64,000 bases of DNA from Candidatus Thiodiazotropha sp. (ex Epidulcina cf. delphinae) (GTDB lineage: Bacteria > Pseudomonadota > Gammaproteobacteria > Chromatiales > Chromatiaceae), in assembly GCA_025656455.1 (NCBI GenBank), contig JAHXHS010000029.1, positions 1-64,000 of the forward strand, in the 5' to 3' direction. Shown here piece by piece: positions 19,120 to 27,961 of the stretch (positions within the stretch are counted from its first letter, which is position 1; each line of letters starts with the position of its first letter). Under the pieces are notes generated by a model. That model was not told the origin of the DNA. It was given only the letters and a program-made list of their open reading frames with translations, and made no database searches. The translations under genes were made by a program, and so were the position numbers.

Positions 19120-20325
19120 CTAAGAACCGATAAGGCCATCATGGCGAAACATGTCACGTATACCCCGCACCGCCTGGCGGGTGCGATGCTCATTTTCGAT
19201 AAGCCCGAACCGCACGTGGTCGTCGCCGTGCTCGCCAAAACCGACCCCGGGAGATACCGCCACCTTGGCCTCATGCAGAAGTTTCTTGGAAAATTCCAGT
19301 GAACCCAACGATTTGTAGGCATCGGGCATGGGCGCCCAGACAAACATCGTTGCCTTGGGTTTCTCCACATGCCAACCGATATTGTTCAGCCCCTCGCAGA
19401 GTACATCCCGGCGGCTTTGATACATGCTGCAGATATCCTTCACCACATCCTGGGGCCCCTCCAATGCGGCGATGGCCGCCACTTGTATGGGGGTAAAGGT
19501 GCCATAGTCCAGGTACGACTTTATCCGCGCCAGGGCGGCGACAAGGGTCTTGTTCCCCGACATGAAACCAACCCGCCAACCTGGCATGTTGTAGCTCTTG
19601 GACAGGGAGAAAAACTCTACCGCGATCTCATCCGCGCCGGGAACCTGGAGAATCGAGGGAGCCACATAGCCGTCGAATACGATATCCGCATACGCAAGAT
19701 CGTGTACGACCCAAATATTGTACGCCTTGGCGATCTCGACCACCTTCTCGAAGAACTCCAGCTCCACACACTGGGTGGTCGGATTGCCCGGAAAATTGAG
19801 CACAAGCATCTTGGGCCGGGGCCAGGAGTCCTTGATCGACCTGACCAACTCGTCGAAAAAGTCGATCCCGGGCACCATCGGCACATGACGGACGTCTGCG
19901 CCGGAAATGATGAATCCGTAAGGGTGTATCGGATAGGCGGGATTGGGCACCAGGACCGAATCTCCAGGCCCCATGCAGGCCAGCGCGAGGTGCGCCAATC
20001 CCTCTTTCGAGCCGATTGTTGCGATAACCTGCGTCTCAGGGTCCAGGCTGACATCGTAACGAGACTTATACCAGTTACTCATGGCCCGACGCAGCCGGGG
20101 AATGCCTTTCGACATGGAATAGCGGTGGGTATCCTTGCGGTTGGCGACCTCACAGAGCTTATCCACGATGTGCTGGGGGGTCGGTTGATCGGGATTCCCC
20201 ATGCCGAAGTCGATAATATCCTCGCCCCGCGCTCGCGCCGCTGCCTTGAGTTCATTGACAATGGCGAACACATAGGGCGGCAATCGCTTGATTCTGCGGA
20301 ACTCTTCCATCTCAGGCGTGGACAC
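19120..20325 (-). CDS. alaC: Glutamate-pyruvate (alanine) aminotransferase, AlaC-like
   Basis: A class I PLP aminotransferase of 401 residues. The opening [18 protein letters not shown] and [12 protein letters not shown] are typical of AlaC and its aspartate-family relatives. The PLP lysine is Lys243 in [15 protein letters not shown], and FPGNPTTQ and [13 protein letters not shown] are present. AlaC makes alanine from pyruvate and glutamate. In many gammaproteobacteria it precedes hom-thrC, as here. The start is GTG 20325 behind GAGG. First gene of the operon; the promoter should be in 20326-20440. Confidence 0.92.
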   Translation of the reverse strand: MSTPEMEEFRRIKRLPPYVFAIVNELKAAARARGEDIIDFGMGNPDQPTPQHIVDKLCEVANRKDTHRYSMSKGIPRLRRAMSNWYKSRYDVSLDPETQVIATIGSKEGLAHLALACMGPGDSVLVPNPAYPIHPYGFIISGADVRHVPMVPGIDFFDELVRSIKDSWPRPKMLVLNFPGNPTTQCVELEFFEKVVEIAKAYNIWVVHDLAYADIVFDGYVAPSILQVPGADEIAVEFFSLSKSYNMPGWRVGFMSGNKTLVAALARIKSYLDYGTFTPIQVAAIAALEGPQDVVKDICSMYQSRRDVLCEGLNNIGWHVEKPKATMFVWAPMPDAYKSLGSLEFSKKLLHEAKVAVSPGVGFGEHGDDHVRFGLIENEHRTRQAVRGIRDMFRHDGLIGS

Positions 20326-20787
20326 GGATACCTCTGCTTTTTTATCGGGCCAAAAGAGATAAAGTTAACTGACCCACTATCAAAGATCAATCATCTACTA
20401 TCCGCAGAGCGGGTAGTATGATGAAAGCCCCCAAAGTGTGCTATGTTAGCCACATCTCACGTTTCCGTGCTTGCACTCTGCCATCCTGGTTCTCCTCAAC
20501 TGGCCAGGTACTCAAAATTTCTCTCGCTAAGCTCGCAAAGTACGCCAAGAAGACATTGTCTGAGGTTCCTTTGCGGGCTTTGCGATCTTTGCGAGAGTTT
20601 CTTTTCGTCCTATGATCTCAGCGAGGGTTCGGTTTCGACCTCCCTGCCTGAACCTGCCACCCCACTGCACGCCGGCACCGCAGAGCCTCTTCGTGCCTCA
20701 CCGCCTGAGGCGGTGGTTTACCTACATTGAATTAAACGAGCCATTCACTGACTTTTTTCCAACATCGGATTAGGGTAAGGTCAAACA
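20326..20787. other. Intergenic region with dispersed repeat copy
   Basis: This 462-bp gap separates divergent alaC and the Mth938-domain gene, so it should carry both promoters. About 20510-20715 is a copy of a dispersed repeat rich in CGCAAAG/CTTTGCG motifs; an inverted copy lies at 53930-54115, with similarity over roughly 200 bp including the ends (CACGCCGGCAC and CCGCCTGAGGCGGTG). Short ORFs across it merely translate the repeat. No riboswitch-like structure was recognised. Confidence 0.55.
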
Positions 20788-21159
20788 ATGAAATTCATAC
20801 TCGATGACGCCGACGCCGGCCATGCCATTCAGCGCTATGGCGAGGGTGAGATCGTTATAAACGATGTCATCTACCGGCAGAGTTTGGTGATACTCCCGAA
20901 CCGGATCATCGCCGAATGGCGGCCCGGATCATATCAGGAGCTGCTACAAGACGATTTTTCCCGGCTGGCGGAACTCACGCCGGAGATCGTTGTTCTGGGT
21001 ACAGGCGCCAAGCAGCGGTTTCCCCAGCCCGCCTTGACACAACCGCTGATTGAATCCCGAATCGGTCTGGAGGTCATGGACACCGCGGCGGCCTGTCGCA
21101 CCTACAACATCCTGATGTCAGAAGGGCGGCGCGTCGCTGCCGCCTTGATTATGATTTGA
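20788..21159 (+). CDS. Mth938-domain protein (DUF498 / NDUFAF3-like)
   Basis: A 123-residue soluble protein with the compact Mth938 fold signature: a strand IVINDVIYRQSLVILPNRI, the core EIVVLGTGAKQRFPQPALT and MDTAAACRTYNILMSEGRRVAAALI at the C-terminus. Eukaryotic relatives (NDUFAF3) help assemble respiratory complex I; the bacterial role is not settled. The 3' end overlaps the convergent membrane-protein gene by 11 bp. Confidence 0.85.
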   Translation: MKFILDDADAGHAIQRYGEGEIVINDVIYRQSLVILPNRIIAEWRPGSYQELLQDDFSRLAELTPEIVVLGTGAKQRFPQPALTQPLIESRIGLEVMDTAAACRTYNILMSEGRRVAAALIMI

Positions 21160-21709
21160 TCTCCGCATCGGATATATCACCCCCCTCCTCTGAATCATCT
21201 TCGAGAACGACCACATCATCGGGATAAGGGTACTTTTCCACAACCTTCCTGCTGAGCTTACGCAACGCGGCCTGATGCAAGGCATCGGACTCCATCAGGA
21301 TCAGCACCAGCACGGTGACCATGATAGGCAGTATTGCGACACCGCCGAGCATCGCCAATACCGCCACTTTCATCATCCCCATGTAGGAATAGCCGATCCA
21401 GCCCAACAGACACACACAGAGGACCGCCAACAACATATAGATGAAGAGCCGGCTGCGCTCCGCGGCGATCTGCCAGTGGACCCAGACATACCAGGGATCT
21501 CGCTGTTTCGATTGCCTGGCGCGCCACAGCGTATAGAAAAGCAATCCGAACGAGACGACCGGCACCAGGGCCAGCGGCTGCCAGAAGGAGCGCACCAGGC
21601 CCAGCGCGGCAACGAACCAGAGGATATGATTACCGATCAGATTGGTAAGAAAGATATCATGGGGTATCTTGGCCTTATGCACCAAGTCATCGGAAATCTC
21701 GAATATCAT
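21149..21709 (-). CDS. Uncharacterised four-helix inner-membrane protein
   Basis: A 186-residue protein with about four hydrophobic segments (around 29-45, 47-62, 90-107, 114-136) and an acidic, serine-rich cytosolic tail ending DDVVVLEDDSEEGGDISDAEIKS. No family with a known function is recognised. It converges on and overlaps the Mth938 gene. The 372-bp gap upstream (21710-22081) shows no gene or strong structure. Confidence 0.6.
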   Translation of the reverse strand: MIFEISDDLVHKAKIPHDIFLTNLIGNHILWFVAALGLVRSFWQPLALVPVVSFGLLFYTLWRARQSKQRDPWYVWVHWQIAAERSRLFIYMLLAVLCVCLLGWIGYSYMGMMKVAVLAMLGGVAILPIMVTVLVLILMESDALHQAALRKLSRKVVEKYPYPDDVVVLEDDSEEGGDISDAEIKS

Positions 21710-22081
21710 CAGGCCTCGCCAAGTCCAAAGGGCATTAAAAACAGTAGGTTACCACTAGCAGCGCCTTAATGCACCCTCTGCACGGAAGAAACACCGCCGG
21801 TCACGGACAGGGATTCACCCCACATCGCCACCGGACATGGGTCTCCGGCAGGCTCATTTTTTAATTCAAATAGCTAGAAAAACAGCAAGATATCCTACAC
21901 CATGCCTGTCCCTGACGATGCCTTGAGAATTGTTATGCCACAAGGCCGCTCGTCATTGTAGAATCCTCACCAACAAACGCCTGCAACCGATGCAATCTTT
22001 GGCCGAGCATGCCCTTGCCAGGGAACGGCGCTAGGCAAATGACGGGTTAGGCGAAAAAATATCAAAACCAGGTCCGGACAA
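21710..22081. other. Intergenic region, no gene seen
   Basis: These 372 bp separate two divergent genes and should hold their promoters. No ORF with coding character, tRNA, repeat family member or strong hairpin was found. Confidence 0.5.
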
Positions 22082-22771
22082 ATGGAAAAGAAAATCATCT
22101 TTTGGGTCATCTCACTCTCTCTGGTAGCGGTGGCGCTTGCCATACTTCTCCCGGGTGGACGCAAGGTCGACACTCACCCAAGGCTTCCCTGGGATATCAG
22201 CGTCAATGCCTATCGCGAAATCGAGGTTTTCGACTTAACCCTGAACAAGAGCCTGCTTGCCGATGCCCGGCAGGTCTTTCAGCAACAGGGAAAGTTGAAC
22301 ATGTTCACCACCAGCAGCGGTCACCCTGCGCTGGAGGTCTATTTCGAACGGGTCTTTCTGAGTGGATTGAGGGCGGACATTATTCTGGTTCTCAATGCAG
22401 AAGATGATCTGCTATCGGCCTTATATGACCGGGGCAGCCGTATCAGTCGATCCACCGACACCACTCGCAAGGTGGAACTCAACAGCGAAGACCAACTTTT
22501 GGCGGCAAACCTCCCAATCGAGTCGATCAACTATATCCCGGCCGCCAATCTGGATGAGTCCCTGATCATCAGCCGGTTTGGCGAGGCGCCTGAGAAGATT
22601 ACCGAGACCGAGACCGGCATGACACACTGGATCTACTCGGAGAAAGGCTTGAGTATCGGGATCAGTCCGGAGGGCAGAGAACTACTACAGTACATGCCTT
22701 TGGAAAAGATCGAACCGTTTATCGACCGTATCAGAGAAAACAATAGGTTACACGAGTCTAATCAGGGCTAG
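22082..22771 (+). CDS. Conserved hypothetical membrane-anchored protein
   Basis: A 229-residue protein with a single N-terminal hydrophobic anchor (about residues 4-24, ending LPGG) and a periplasmic domain with no recognised motif. The pattern TMTHWIYSEKGLSIGISPEG-like near the C-terminus (here GMTHWIYSEKGLSIG) suggests a conserved beta-rich domain. It sits 5 bp from the convergent ccoS stop. Not obviously linked to oxidase assembly. Confidence 0.6.
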   Translation: MEKKIIFWVISLSLVAVALAILLPGGRKVDTHPRLPWDISVNAYREIEVFDLTLNKSLLADARQVFQQQGKLNMFTTSSGHPALEVYFERVFLSGLRADIILVLNAEDDLLSALYDRGSRISRSTDTTRKVELNSEDQLLAANLPIESINYIPAANLDESLIISRFGEAPEKITETETGMTHWIYSEKGLSIGISPEGRELLQYMPLEKIEPFIDRIRENNRLHESNQG

Positions 22772-22787
22772 TTGTATTAGTCCTGAT
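22761..22787. terminator. Compact bidirectional terminator candidate over two stop codons
   Basis: ATCAGGGCTA (22761-22770) pairs with TAGTCCTGAT (22778-22787), 9 of 10 positions, around a 7-nt loop. It covers both the stop of the 22082 gene and the stop of ccoS. No U-tract follows. Confidence 0.45.
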
Positions 22788-22980
22788 CCTCGGCATCCGG
22801 CATCATCTGTTTCGGCATCTTTTTCTTTTTTGCCGGGGCGAGGTCTTCATCCATCAGAATACGGTGGGCCTCCCCCTCCAGATCATCGAACTGACCGCTT
22901 CTCGCAGCCCAAAACAGCACTGCCACGGCTGCAAGCCCCAGCAGGATCATACCTGGAATCAGACCATAGATAACATCCAT
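22777..22980 (-). CDS. ccoS: cbb3 oxidase assembly protein CcoS
   Basis: A 67-residue protein with one membrane helix (IPGMILLGLAAVAVLFWAA) and the CcoS hallmark SGQFDDLEGEAHRIL just after it. CcoS is needed for haem and copper insertion into the CcoN subunit of cbb3 oxidase. The C-terminal Lys/Met-rich tail (KKKKMPKQMMP) could bind metal. It is the last gene of the ccoGHIS run, 21 bp after ccoI. Confidence 0.92.
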   Translation of the reverse strand: MDVIYGLIPGMILLGLAAVAVLFWAARSGQFDDLEGEAHRILMDEDLAPAKKKKMPKQMMPDAEDQD

Positions 22981-23001
22981 CCCACTACCTCGCTCGACAC
23001 A

Positions 23002-25521
23002 TCAACGCTTCATTTTAACACCTTTGAACAGGGTACGGATACGTGATGAGTTGCCGATCACCGCCAGGGAACTCAACGGCATCGAGATCGCAGCGATCAA
23101 GGGCGTTACGATAGCCGCCATCGCCAACGGCACCATAATCAAATTGTAGGCGATGGAGATTCCGATATTTTGGCGAATCGTCAGCAGCGTCCGCCTGGAA
23201 AGGCCGATAGCAAGCCTCACCTTCACCAATTCGCTGCTCATCAGCACGATATCCGCGCTGGCGATGGAGACATCGGTTCCCGAACCCATGGCAATGCCGA
23301 CATCGGCTCTCACCAGCGCCGGGGCATCATTCACCCCATCACCCACCATGGCCACCCGCTGCCCCTGCTCCTGCAACCGCCTCACCACCTGATCCTTCTC
23401 CTCCGGCAATACCTCGGCGATCACATCCAGCCCGCCAAGCCGCTTGGCGATGGCTTGCGCAGCCTGTCGGCGATCGCCGCTAAGCAGGGTCAGTTGCAAA
23501 CCCTCCGCCTTGAGTGTGTTTATCAATCCCTTGGCATCCTTGCGGATCCTGTCTTCGACGGCAATCAATCCTAGCTGGCCAGTGTTCACCGCCACCCGAA
23601 ATGACCCGATTCCCTGCTCATCCAGAGACTTTGCTATTTGGTCAAAGTGATCCGACCGGTCGATACCCTGACTTGCCATCAATGCTTCAGTCCCTGCCAG
23701 GACCCGCTCGCCGGCTACCGTCGCAGCCACTCCCAGACCGGGTTGATAATCGAATTCACTGGCATCCAGCTTGGGCGTTTCCTTGGCAAAGGCCTCAACC
23801 CAGCCAGTGACCGCCTGAGCCGTGGGGTGCTCCGAAAAGCGCTCTACCGCGGCAAGTTTCAGCATTAAATCAGCGACTTCCTGGGATGGCGTGTCATCCA
23901 GGTTCTCATGCCACCGTGCCTCTCTCGTATAGATGCCGACCACCGACATTCCCCCTTCGGTGAGGGTACCCGTCTTATCAAAGATCACTTGATCGATCGA
24001 CGAGAGCGTCTCCAGCACCTCGCCATTCTTCACCAGGATACCGTATTTCGCCCCAAGACCGGAGGCCACGGCGATTGACATCGGTGTTGCGAGACCGAAT
24101 GCACAGGGACAGGTGATAATCAGCACCGATGTCGCTGCCAGCAAAGCGACCTCAAAGGAACTGCTCACCCAGAAGAGGAATGTCGATATCCCAAGGAGCA
24201 ATGTCACAGCCACGAACCATGGCACAATCTGATCCGCCAAACACTGAATCGGCGCCTTAGACCCCTGCGCCTCCTCCACCAAGCTGATGATGCGGCCAAG
24301 CGCGGTATGCTTCAGCGACCCCTTTACCAAGATCTTCAGCACACCATTGCCATTGATGGTGCCGGCGGAAACCCTGTCATCGACGGCCTTCATTACCGTC
24401 TGGGATTCACCCGTGAGCATGGCCTCGTCGATCGCGCTCCCCCCTTCGACAATGACACCATCCACCGGAATCCTCTCACCGGGTTTTACCAGTACGACAT
24501 CGTCAATATTGACGGCGCGAATGGGTACGATCTTCTCATCGCCACTCTCCAGCCGGGTGGCAACGCGCGGTTGCAGGTCCAGGAGACGCTGGGTGGCGGC
24601 AACGGCCTGACGCTTGGACATCGCCTCCAGATAGCGTCCGACCAGAATGACAAACAGAAAGTTGACCACTGTGTCGTAGTAGACCTCTCCCACGATAGTC
24701 CCGGTCACGGTGACATAGACGGAGTAGAGATAGGTGATCGAGGCGCCGATGGCGATGGGCAGATCCATGCCCAGGTGCAGATTACGCAAACCGGACCAGG
24801 CCCCTTTGAAGAAAGGGTAGCCGGAATAGAGCAGCACGGGGGTTGCCAGGGCAAAGCCGACCCAATGAAACAGGCTACGGAATTCACCCTCACTCGCACC
24901 CGAATAGAGCGCAATCGAGATCCACAGCAAATTCATCATGCCGAATGCGGCAAACGCCATCCGGTAGAGCAGGTGGCGGTTGTGCTTTTTCAGCGCCCCT
25001 TCAGCGACTTCAGGATCATAGGGCACCGCTGCATAGCCGATCCGGCCCAGACGCTGGATGATCCGTGACAGCGTGATGGCGCTGTTATGCCATTTCACAT
25101 GCAGGCGCTTGCCGGATAGATTGACTTGTGCCGATGACACCCCCGGCAAGGCATTCAAGGTACGTTCAATAAGCCAGACGCAGGCGGCGCAGTGGATGCC
25201 TTCGATCAGCAGATGGATCTCCCTCTCCTCAGCCAACTCACCGATGAACTCCTCTTGTACATCGTCCAGATCATAGAGGGCCAGCTCCTTCGGGATTTCA
25301 GGCGGCGGCGCCAAACAGGCACCTTCCGGTGTGCGCTGGTAGAAGCCATCCAGTCCTGCCTCATAGATCGCTTCACATACCGCCTTGCAACCGCCACAAC
25401 AGAATTGCCGGGGTTCACCCTCTATTTCGGCAACGATTTCCTCTTCCGGCAGAACGGGCAGGCTGCAGTGAAAACAAAAGGCTGAAGTATCTGACTGTGG
25501 CAAGCTATTCAAGGGATCCAA
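23002..25521 (-). CDS. ccoI: CcoI copper-translocating P1B-type ATPase
   Basis: Exports Cu(I) to the periplasm for assembly of the cbb3 copper-haem centre. The 839-residue protein has an N-terminal cysteine-rich metal-binding segment (CFHC at 16-19, CCGGC at 41-45), a heavy-metal-associated domain with GIHCAAC (108-114), the membrane CPC motif in TCPCAFGLATP, the phosphorylation site DKTGTLT and the hinge GDGVNDAP. The extra N-terminal cysteine domain distinguishes CcoI/FixI-type pumps from CopA. Its start overlaps the ccoH stop by 13 bp. Confidence 0.95.
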   Translation of the reverse strand: MDPLNSLPQSDTSAFCFHCSLPVLPEEEIVAEIEGEPRQFCCGGCKAVCEAIYEAGLDGFYQRTPEGACLAPPPEIPKELALYDLDDVQEEFIGELAEEREIHLLIEGIHCAACVWLIERTLNALPGVSSAQVNLSGKRLHVKWHNSAITLSRIIQRLGRIGYAAVPYDPEVAEGALKKHNRHLLYRMAFAAFGMMNLLWISIALYSGASEGEFRSLFHWVGFALATPVLLYSGYPFFKGAWSGLRNLHLGMDLPIAIGASITYLYSVYVTVTGTIVGEVYYDTVVNFLFVILVGRYLEAMSKRQAVAATQRLLDLQPRVATRLESGDEKIVPIRAVNIDDVVLVKPGERIPVDGVIVEGGSAIDEAMLTGESQTVMKAVDDRVSAGTINGNGVLKILVKGSLKHTALGRIISLVEEAQGSKAPIQCLADQIVPWFVAVTLLLGISTFLFWVSSSFEVALLAATSVLIITCPCAFGLATPMSIAVASGLGAKYGILVKNGEVLETLSSIDQVIFDKTGTLTEGGMSVVGIYTREARWHENLDDTPSQEVADLMLKLAAVERFSEHPTAQAVTGWVEAFAKETPKLDASEFDYQPGLGVAATVAGERVLAGTEALMASQGIDRSDHFDQIAKSLDEQGIGSFRVAVNTGQLGLIAVEDRIRKDAKGLINTLKAEGLQLTLLSGDRRQAAQAIAKRLGGLDVIAEVLPEEKDQVVRRLQEQGQRVAMVGDGVNDAPALVRADVGIAMGSGTDVSIASADIVLMSSELVKVRLAIGLSRRTLLTIRQNIGISIAYNLIMVPLAMAAIVTPLIAAISMPLSSLAVIGNSSRIRTLFKGVKMKR

Positions 25522-26012
25522 TCGATTCCAACGCCGATCCGCTTGGGGGTGTTGTACTCATCCTCGCCGTTGCGGATACTGACCAGGGTATCCCAGGCTC
25601 CCTTGAGCGGAAAACTCACCTGAGCCTCATAGAGCCCCGGCTCAACCTGCTTCATGGGTGCGGAGAAGTCCTGGTCGGCATCGGATGGGCGATAAGCATA
25701 GAAGGTCACCTCGTCCCGGGAGACCGGAGCGCCATCCCTATCCACCACCGAAAAACGGCATAACACCGGCTGATCGATCTCTATCCTGCGCGGCAGCTCC
25801 ACCCGCATCGTCCAACCGGGATTTCGCGCCTGTCGCTTGAGCATGTTCTTCTCGTAATCCTGTCCGCGGTCATAAAAATCGTCCACCACCAGACCCGGAT
25901 TATTATCTACCGCCAGATAGATCATGATCATATTCATGGTGAAGAAAATCACCACCATCGTTACCCAGGCAATAACCCAGGGACTACGCCAAGCTGATTT
26001 TTTCTCTGTCAT
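25509..26012 (-). CDS. ccoH: CcoH/FixH cbb3 oxidase assembly protein
   Basis: A 167-residue protein with one N-terminal membrane helix (WVIAWVTMVVIFFTMNMIMIY) and a periplasmic Ig-like domain, matching FixH: the DDFYDRGQDYEKN helix after the anchor and the YRPSDADQDF segment. CcoH joins the cbb3 assembly intermediate and stabilises it. It lies between ccoG (86 bp) and ccoI (13-bp overlap). Confidence 0.9.
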   Translation of the reverse strand: MTEKKSAWRSPWVIAWVTMVVIFFTMNMIMIYLAVDNNPGLVVDDFYDRGQDYEKNMLKRQARNPGWTMRVELPRRIEIDQPVLCRFSVVDRDGAPVSRDEVTFYAYRPSDADQDFSAPMKQVEPGLYEAQVSFPLKGAWDTLVSIRNGEDEYNTPKRIGVGIDWIP

Positions 26013-26098
26013 GACAGCGGATTATATCTATTGATGGGGCGATTGAAAAAGGGCGAACATCTCTGCCCGCCCTCCTTAAATTTACGGATTCGGGGATT

Positions 26099-27535
26099 TT
26101 AACGTTTTGGGCCGATAAAGACACTCTGCCGACTGCCTTGCAACATTTGATTGTCATGCTCGCCTTGAACACTGAATACAATCGGCGTGGTCTCCGCGCT
26201 CAACATCGGCTTCGGCACGCGAACAAACACCGTGCGCGCCGTTACCTTGCCTCGACGCGCGGTGGTTACCAGATCTTCGTCCACCAACACCAACCCTTCA
26301 GGTCCCTCGGCGCGGACGGTAACGGTAATATCCGTGGTCATCTTGTTGAGTATCTTCAAGGTATATTTGTTTTGAATACTCCCATCGCTCTGCAACACAA
26401 ACAGCGGCTGCCTGTCGTGGATAACCTTGAGTTCCAACGGCGCCAATGCAGTGAAACCGTAGGCAATGCCGAACAGAGCCAATGACATGATGGCAGAGTA
26501 GACCCATACACGGGCACGTTTGTAGAGCGGCTGAGGCTTTTTGTTCGCCTCCAGGGCTTCATAGGATTCGAAACGAATCAAGCCCTTCGGCCGACCGATC
26601 TTCCCCATCACCTCATCACAGGCATCGATGCAAAGGGCGCACATGATACAACCCTCCTGTTGGCCGTGACGTATGTCAACCCCGGTGGGGCAGACAGCGA
26701 TACACTGCTTGCAGTCAACGCAGTCACCGGTTGTTCTTTCCTCTTCGGATTGTCCCTTCCTGAGCCTGCCCCGGGGCTCGCCACGGTGGAAATCGTAAGA
26801 AGGCACAACGGTTGTCTTGTCGATCATGACACCCTGTATACGAGCATAGGGACAGAGCCAGAAACAGACTTGTTCGCGCATATAGCCGGCCAGAACATAG
26901 GTGCCTGCCGTAAACAGCGCGATAGTGCCATAGGCGACAGAGCCTGCCTGTAAGAGAAACAGGTCACGCCAGAGATCAAAGACATCATAGAACCAAGCAA
27001 CGAAACTAATGCCGGTTAATACAGAGATCAAAAGCCAAATCAGATGTTTGGTGGTCTTAGCTGTGATTTTAGACAAACTCAATGGCGCCTTGTCCAACCT
27101 GCGGCGTTTCTGCGGCTTGCCCTCGAGATTCTCTTCCAACCAGGTAAACACGTCCGTCCATATGGTCTGAAAACAAAAAAAGCCACAGAAAACACGTCCT
27201 GCCAGCGCAGTGGCCACTGCCAACAATAACGCGAAAAAGAGTAACGTCAGGGACAACATCCAAAAATCCTGCGGCAGGATGGTCGCACCCAGGATATGGA
27301 ACTGGCGATGCGGAATGTCAAACAGGATGGCCTGCCTGTCCCCCCACTGAAAATAGGGCCCGATGAAGAAAATGATCCAGGAAAATGCAGCCAACCATTT
27401 GACTTTACGCCAATAACCACCCATTCGTTTAGCGTGAATGGTCTCCTCACCCGCGTTCAGATTCCAATGTGCGGACTCTGCATATAGGTCATCCACTACA
27501 GATTGTTTGGATGCGGTGCTCTCTTTTCCACTCAA
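26099..27535 (-). CDS. ccoG: CcoG/RdxA/FixG polyferredoxin, Cu(II) reductase for cbb3 assembly
   Basis: A 478-residue membrane protein with about five helices. It has two 4Fe-4S cysteine clusters of the CxxCxxCxxxC kind, CVDCKQCIAVCP and CIMCALCIDAC, and a C-terminal periplasmic Ig-like domain (from about residue 370). CcoG reduces Cu(II) to Cu(I) for the oxidase. The start is TTG 27535 behind GGAG, as no ATG fits. The 27536-27700 gap upstream holds its promoter; an imperfect Fnr half-site (TTGATAAATCGCA, minus strand, around 27610) is the only regulatory hint. Confidence 0.94.
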   Translation of the reverse strand: MSGKESTASKQSVVDDLYAESAHWNLNAGEETIHAKRMGGYWRKVKWLAAFSWIIFFIGPYFQWGDRQAILFDIPHRQFHILGATILPQDFWMLSLTLLFFALLLAVATALAGRVFCGFFCFQTIWTDVFTWLEENLEGKPQKRRRLDKAPLSLSKITAKTTKHLIWLLISVLTGISFVAWFYDVFDLWRDLFLLQAGSVAYGTIALFTAGTYVLAGYMREQVCFWLCPYARIQGVMIDKTTVVPSYDFHRGEPRGRLRKGQSEEERTTGDCVDCKQCIAVCPTGVDIRHGQQEGCIMCALCIDACDEVMGKIGRPKGLIRFESYEALEANKKPQPLYKRARVWVYSAIMSLALFGIAYGFTALAPLELKVIHDRQPLFVLQSDGSIQNKYTLKILNKMTTDITVTVRAEGPEGLVLVDEDLVTTARRGKVTARTVFVRVPKPMLSAETTPIVFSVQGEHDNQMLQGSRQSVFIGPKR

Positions 27536-27700
27536 TAGCTCAACTCCTATGGAATCGGCAACGAAAATATTAGAGAAATCATATATGCCAGCATATTTTC
27601 AAGCCAATGCGATTTATCAATAAGTTAGAATCAATTAAACAATCATACAGAACCATTTTCCAGCCCGGACATTAAGAGGAAATCACATACCATAAAGCAC

Positions 27701-27728
27701 AAAAAAGGGGGGTATATTACCCCCCTTC
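27701..27728 (-). terminator. Intrinsic terminator of the ccoNOQP operon
   Basis: A GGGGGG/CCCCCC stem (27707-27712 with 27720-27725, extended by AA/TT) with loop TATATTA is followed, on the minus strand, by six T residues. This is a classic rho-independent terminator 24 bp after the stop of the 41-aa peptide gene. Confidence 0.88.
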
Positions 27729-27752
27729 AATTGTAAAGCAAGTATCGCTCAC

Positions 27753-27878
27753 TTAGTTGTTATGCTTCTCTGCATCACTCTTGATCAGCTTATTGACCTT
27801 AAAGGCGAGGAAGACAACGATCACCACAGCAATAGCGACTGTAGCCATCGAACCCCAAAATACTGCATCTCCGTTCAT
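27753..27878 (-). CDS. 41-residue single-helix membrane peptide at the end of the cbb3 operon
   Basis: A short gene read ATG (27878) to TAA (27753) with an AAGGTGAT ribosome-binding site 4-11 bases upstream. It encodes MNGDAVFWGSMATVAIAV, a hydrophobic segment VVIVVFLAF, then the basic-polar tail KVNKLIKSDAEKHNN, i.e. one membrane helix with N-out/C-in charge. It sits 83 bp after ccoP and directly before the operon terminator, so it is cotranscribed with ccoNOQP. By size, topology and position it is a candidate extra cbb3 subunit comparable to CcoM of Pseudomonas stutzeri, but I see no decisive sequence identity. Confidence 0.7.
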   Translation of the reverse strand: MNGDAVFWGSMATVAIAVVIVVFLAFKVNKLIKSDAEKHNN

Positions 27879-27899
27879 AGCAATCACCTTATAATGCGA

Positions 27900-27926
27900 C
27901 CGTGTGAGACATCCCGCCCCACACGG
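27900..27926 (-). other. Hairpin between ccoP and the membrane peptide gene
   Basis: A perfect 7-bp stem CCGTGTG/CACACGG encloses 13 nt in the 83-bp spacer. With no U-tract it is more likely an mRNA-stabilising or partial-termination hairpin setting the relative level of the downstream peptide than a full terminator. Confidence 0.4.
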
Positions 27927-27961
27927 CAATGATGGAAAAAATGCCTATCGGTTAGGTGTAC

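Noticed and set aside
19369..20421. 350-codon plus-strand frame
   Set aside because: Antisense shadow of alaC, no domain or ribosome site.
20418..20730. Short frames reading LRALRSLREF-like sequence
   Set aside because: Translation of the CTTTGCG repeat; same pattern appears in other repeat copies.
24307..25068. 253-codon plus-strand frame
   Set aside because: Antisense shadow of ccoI.
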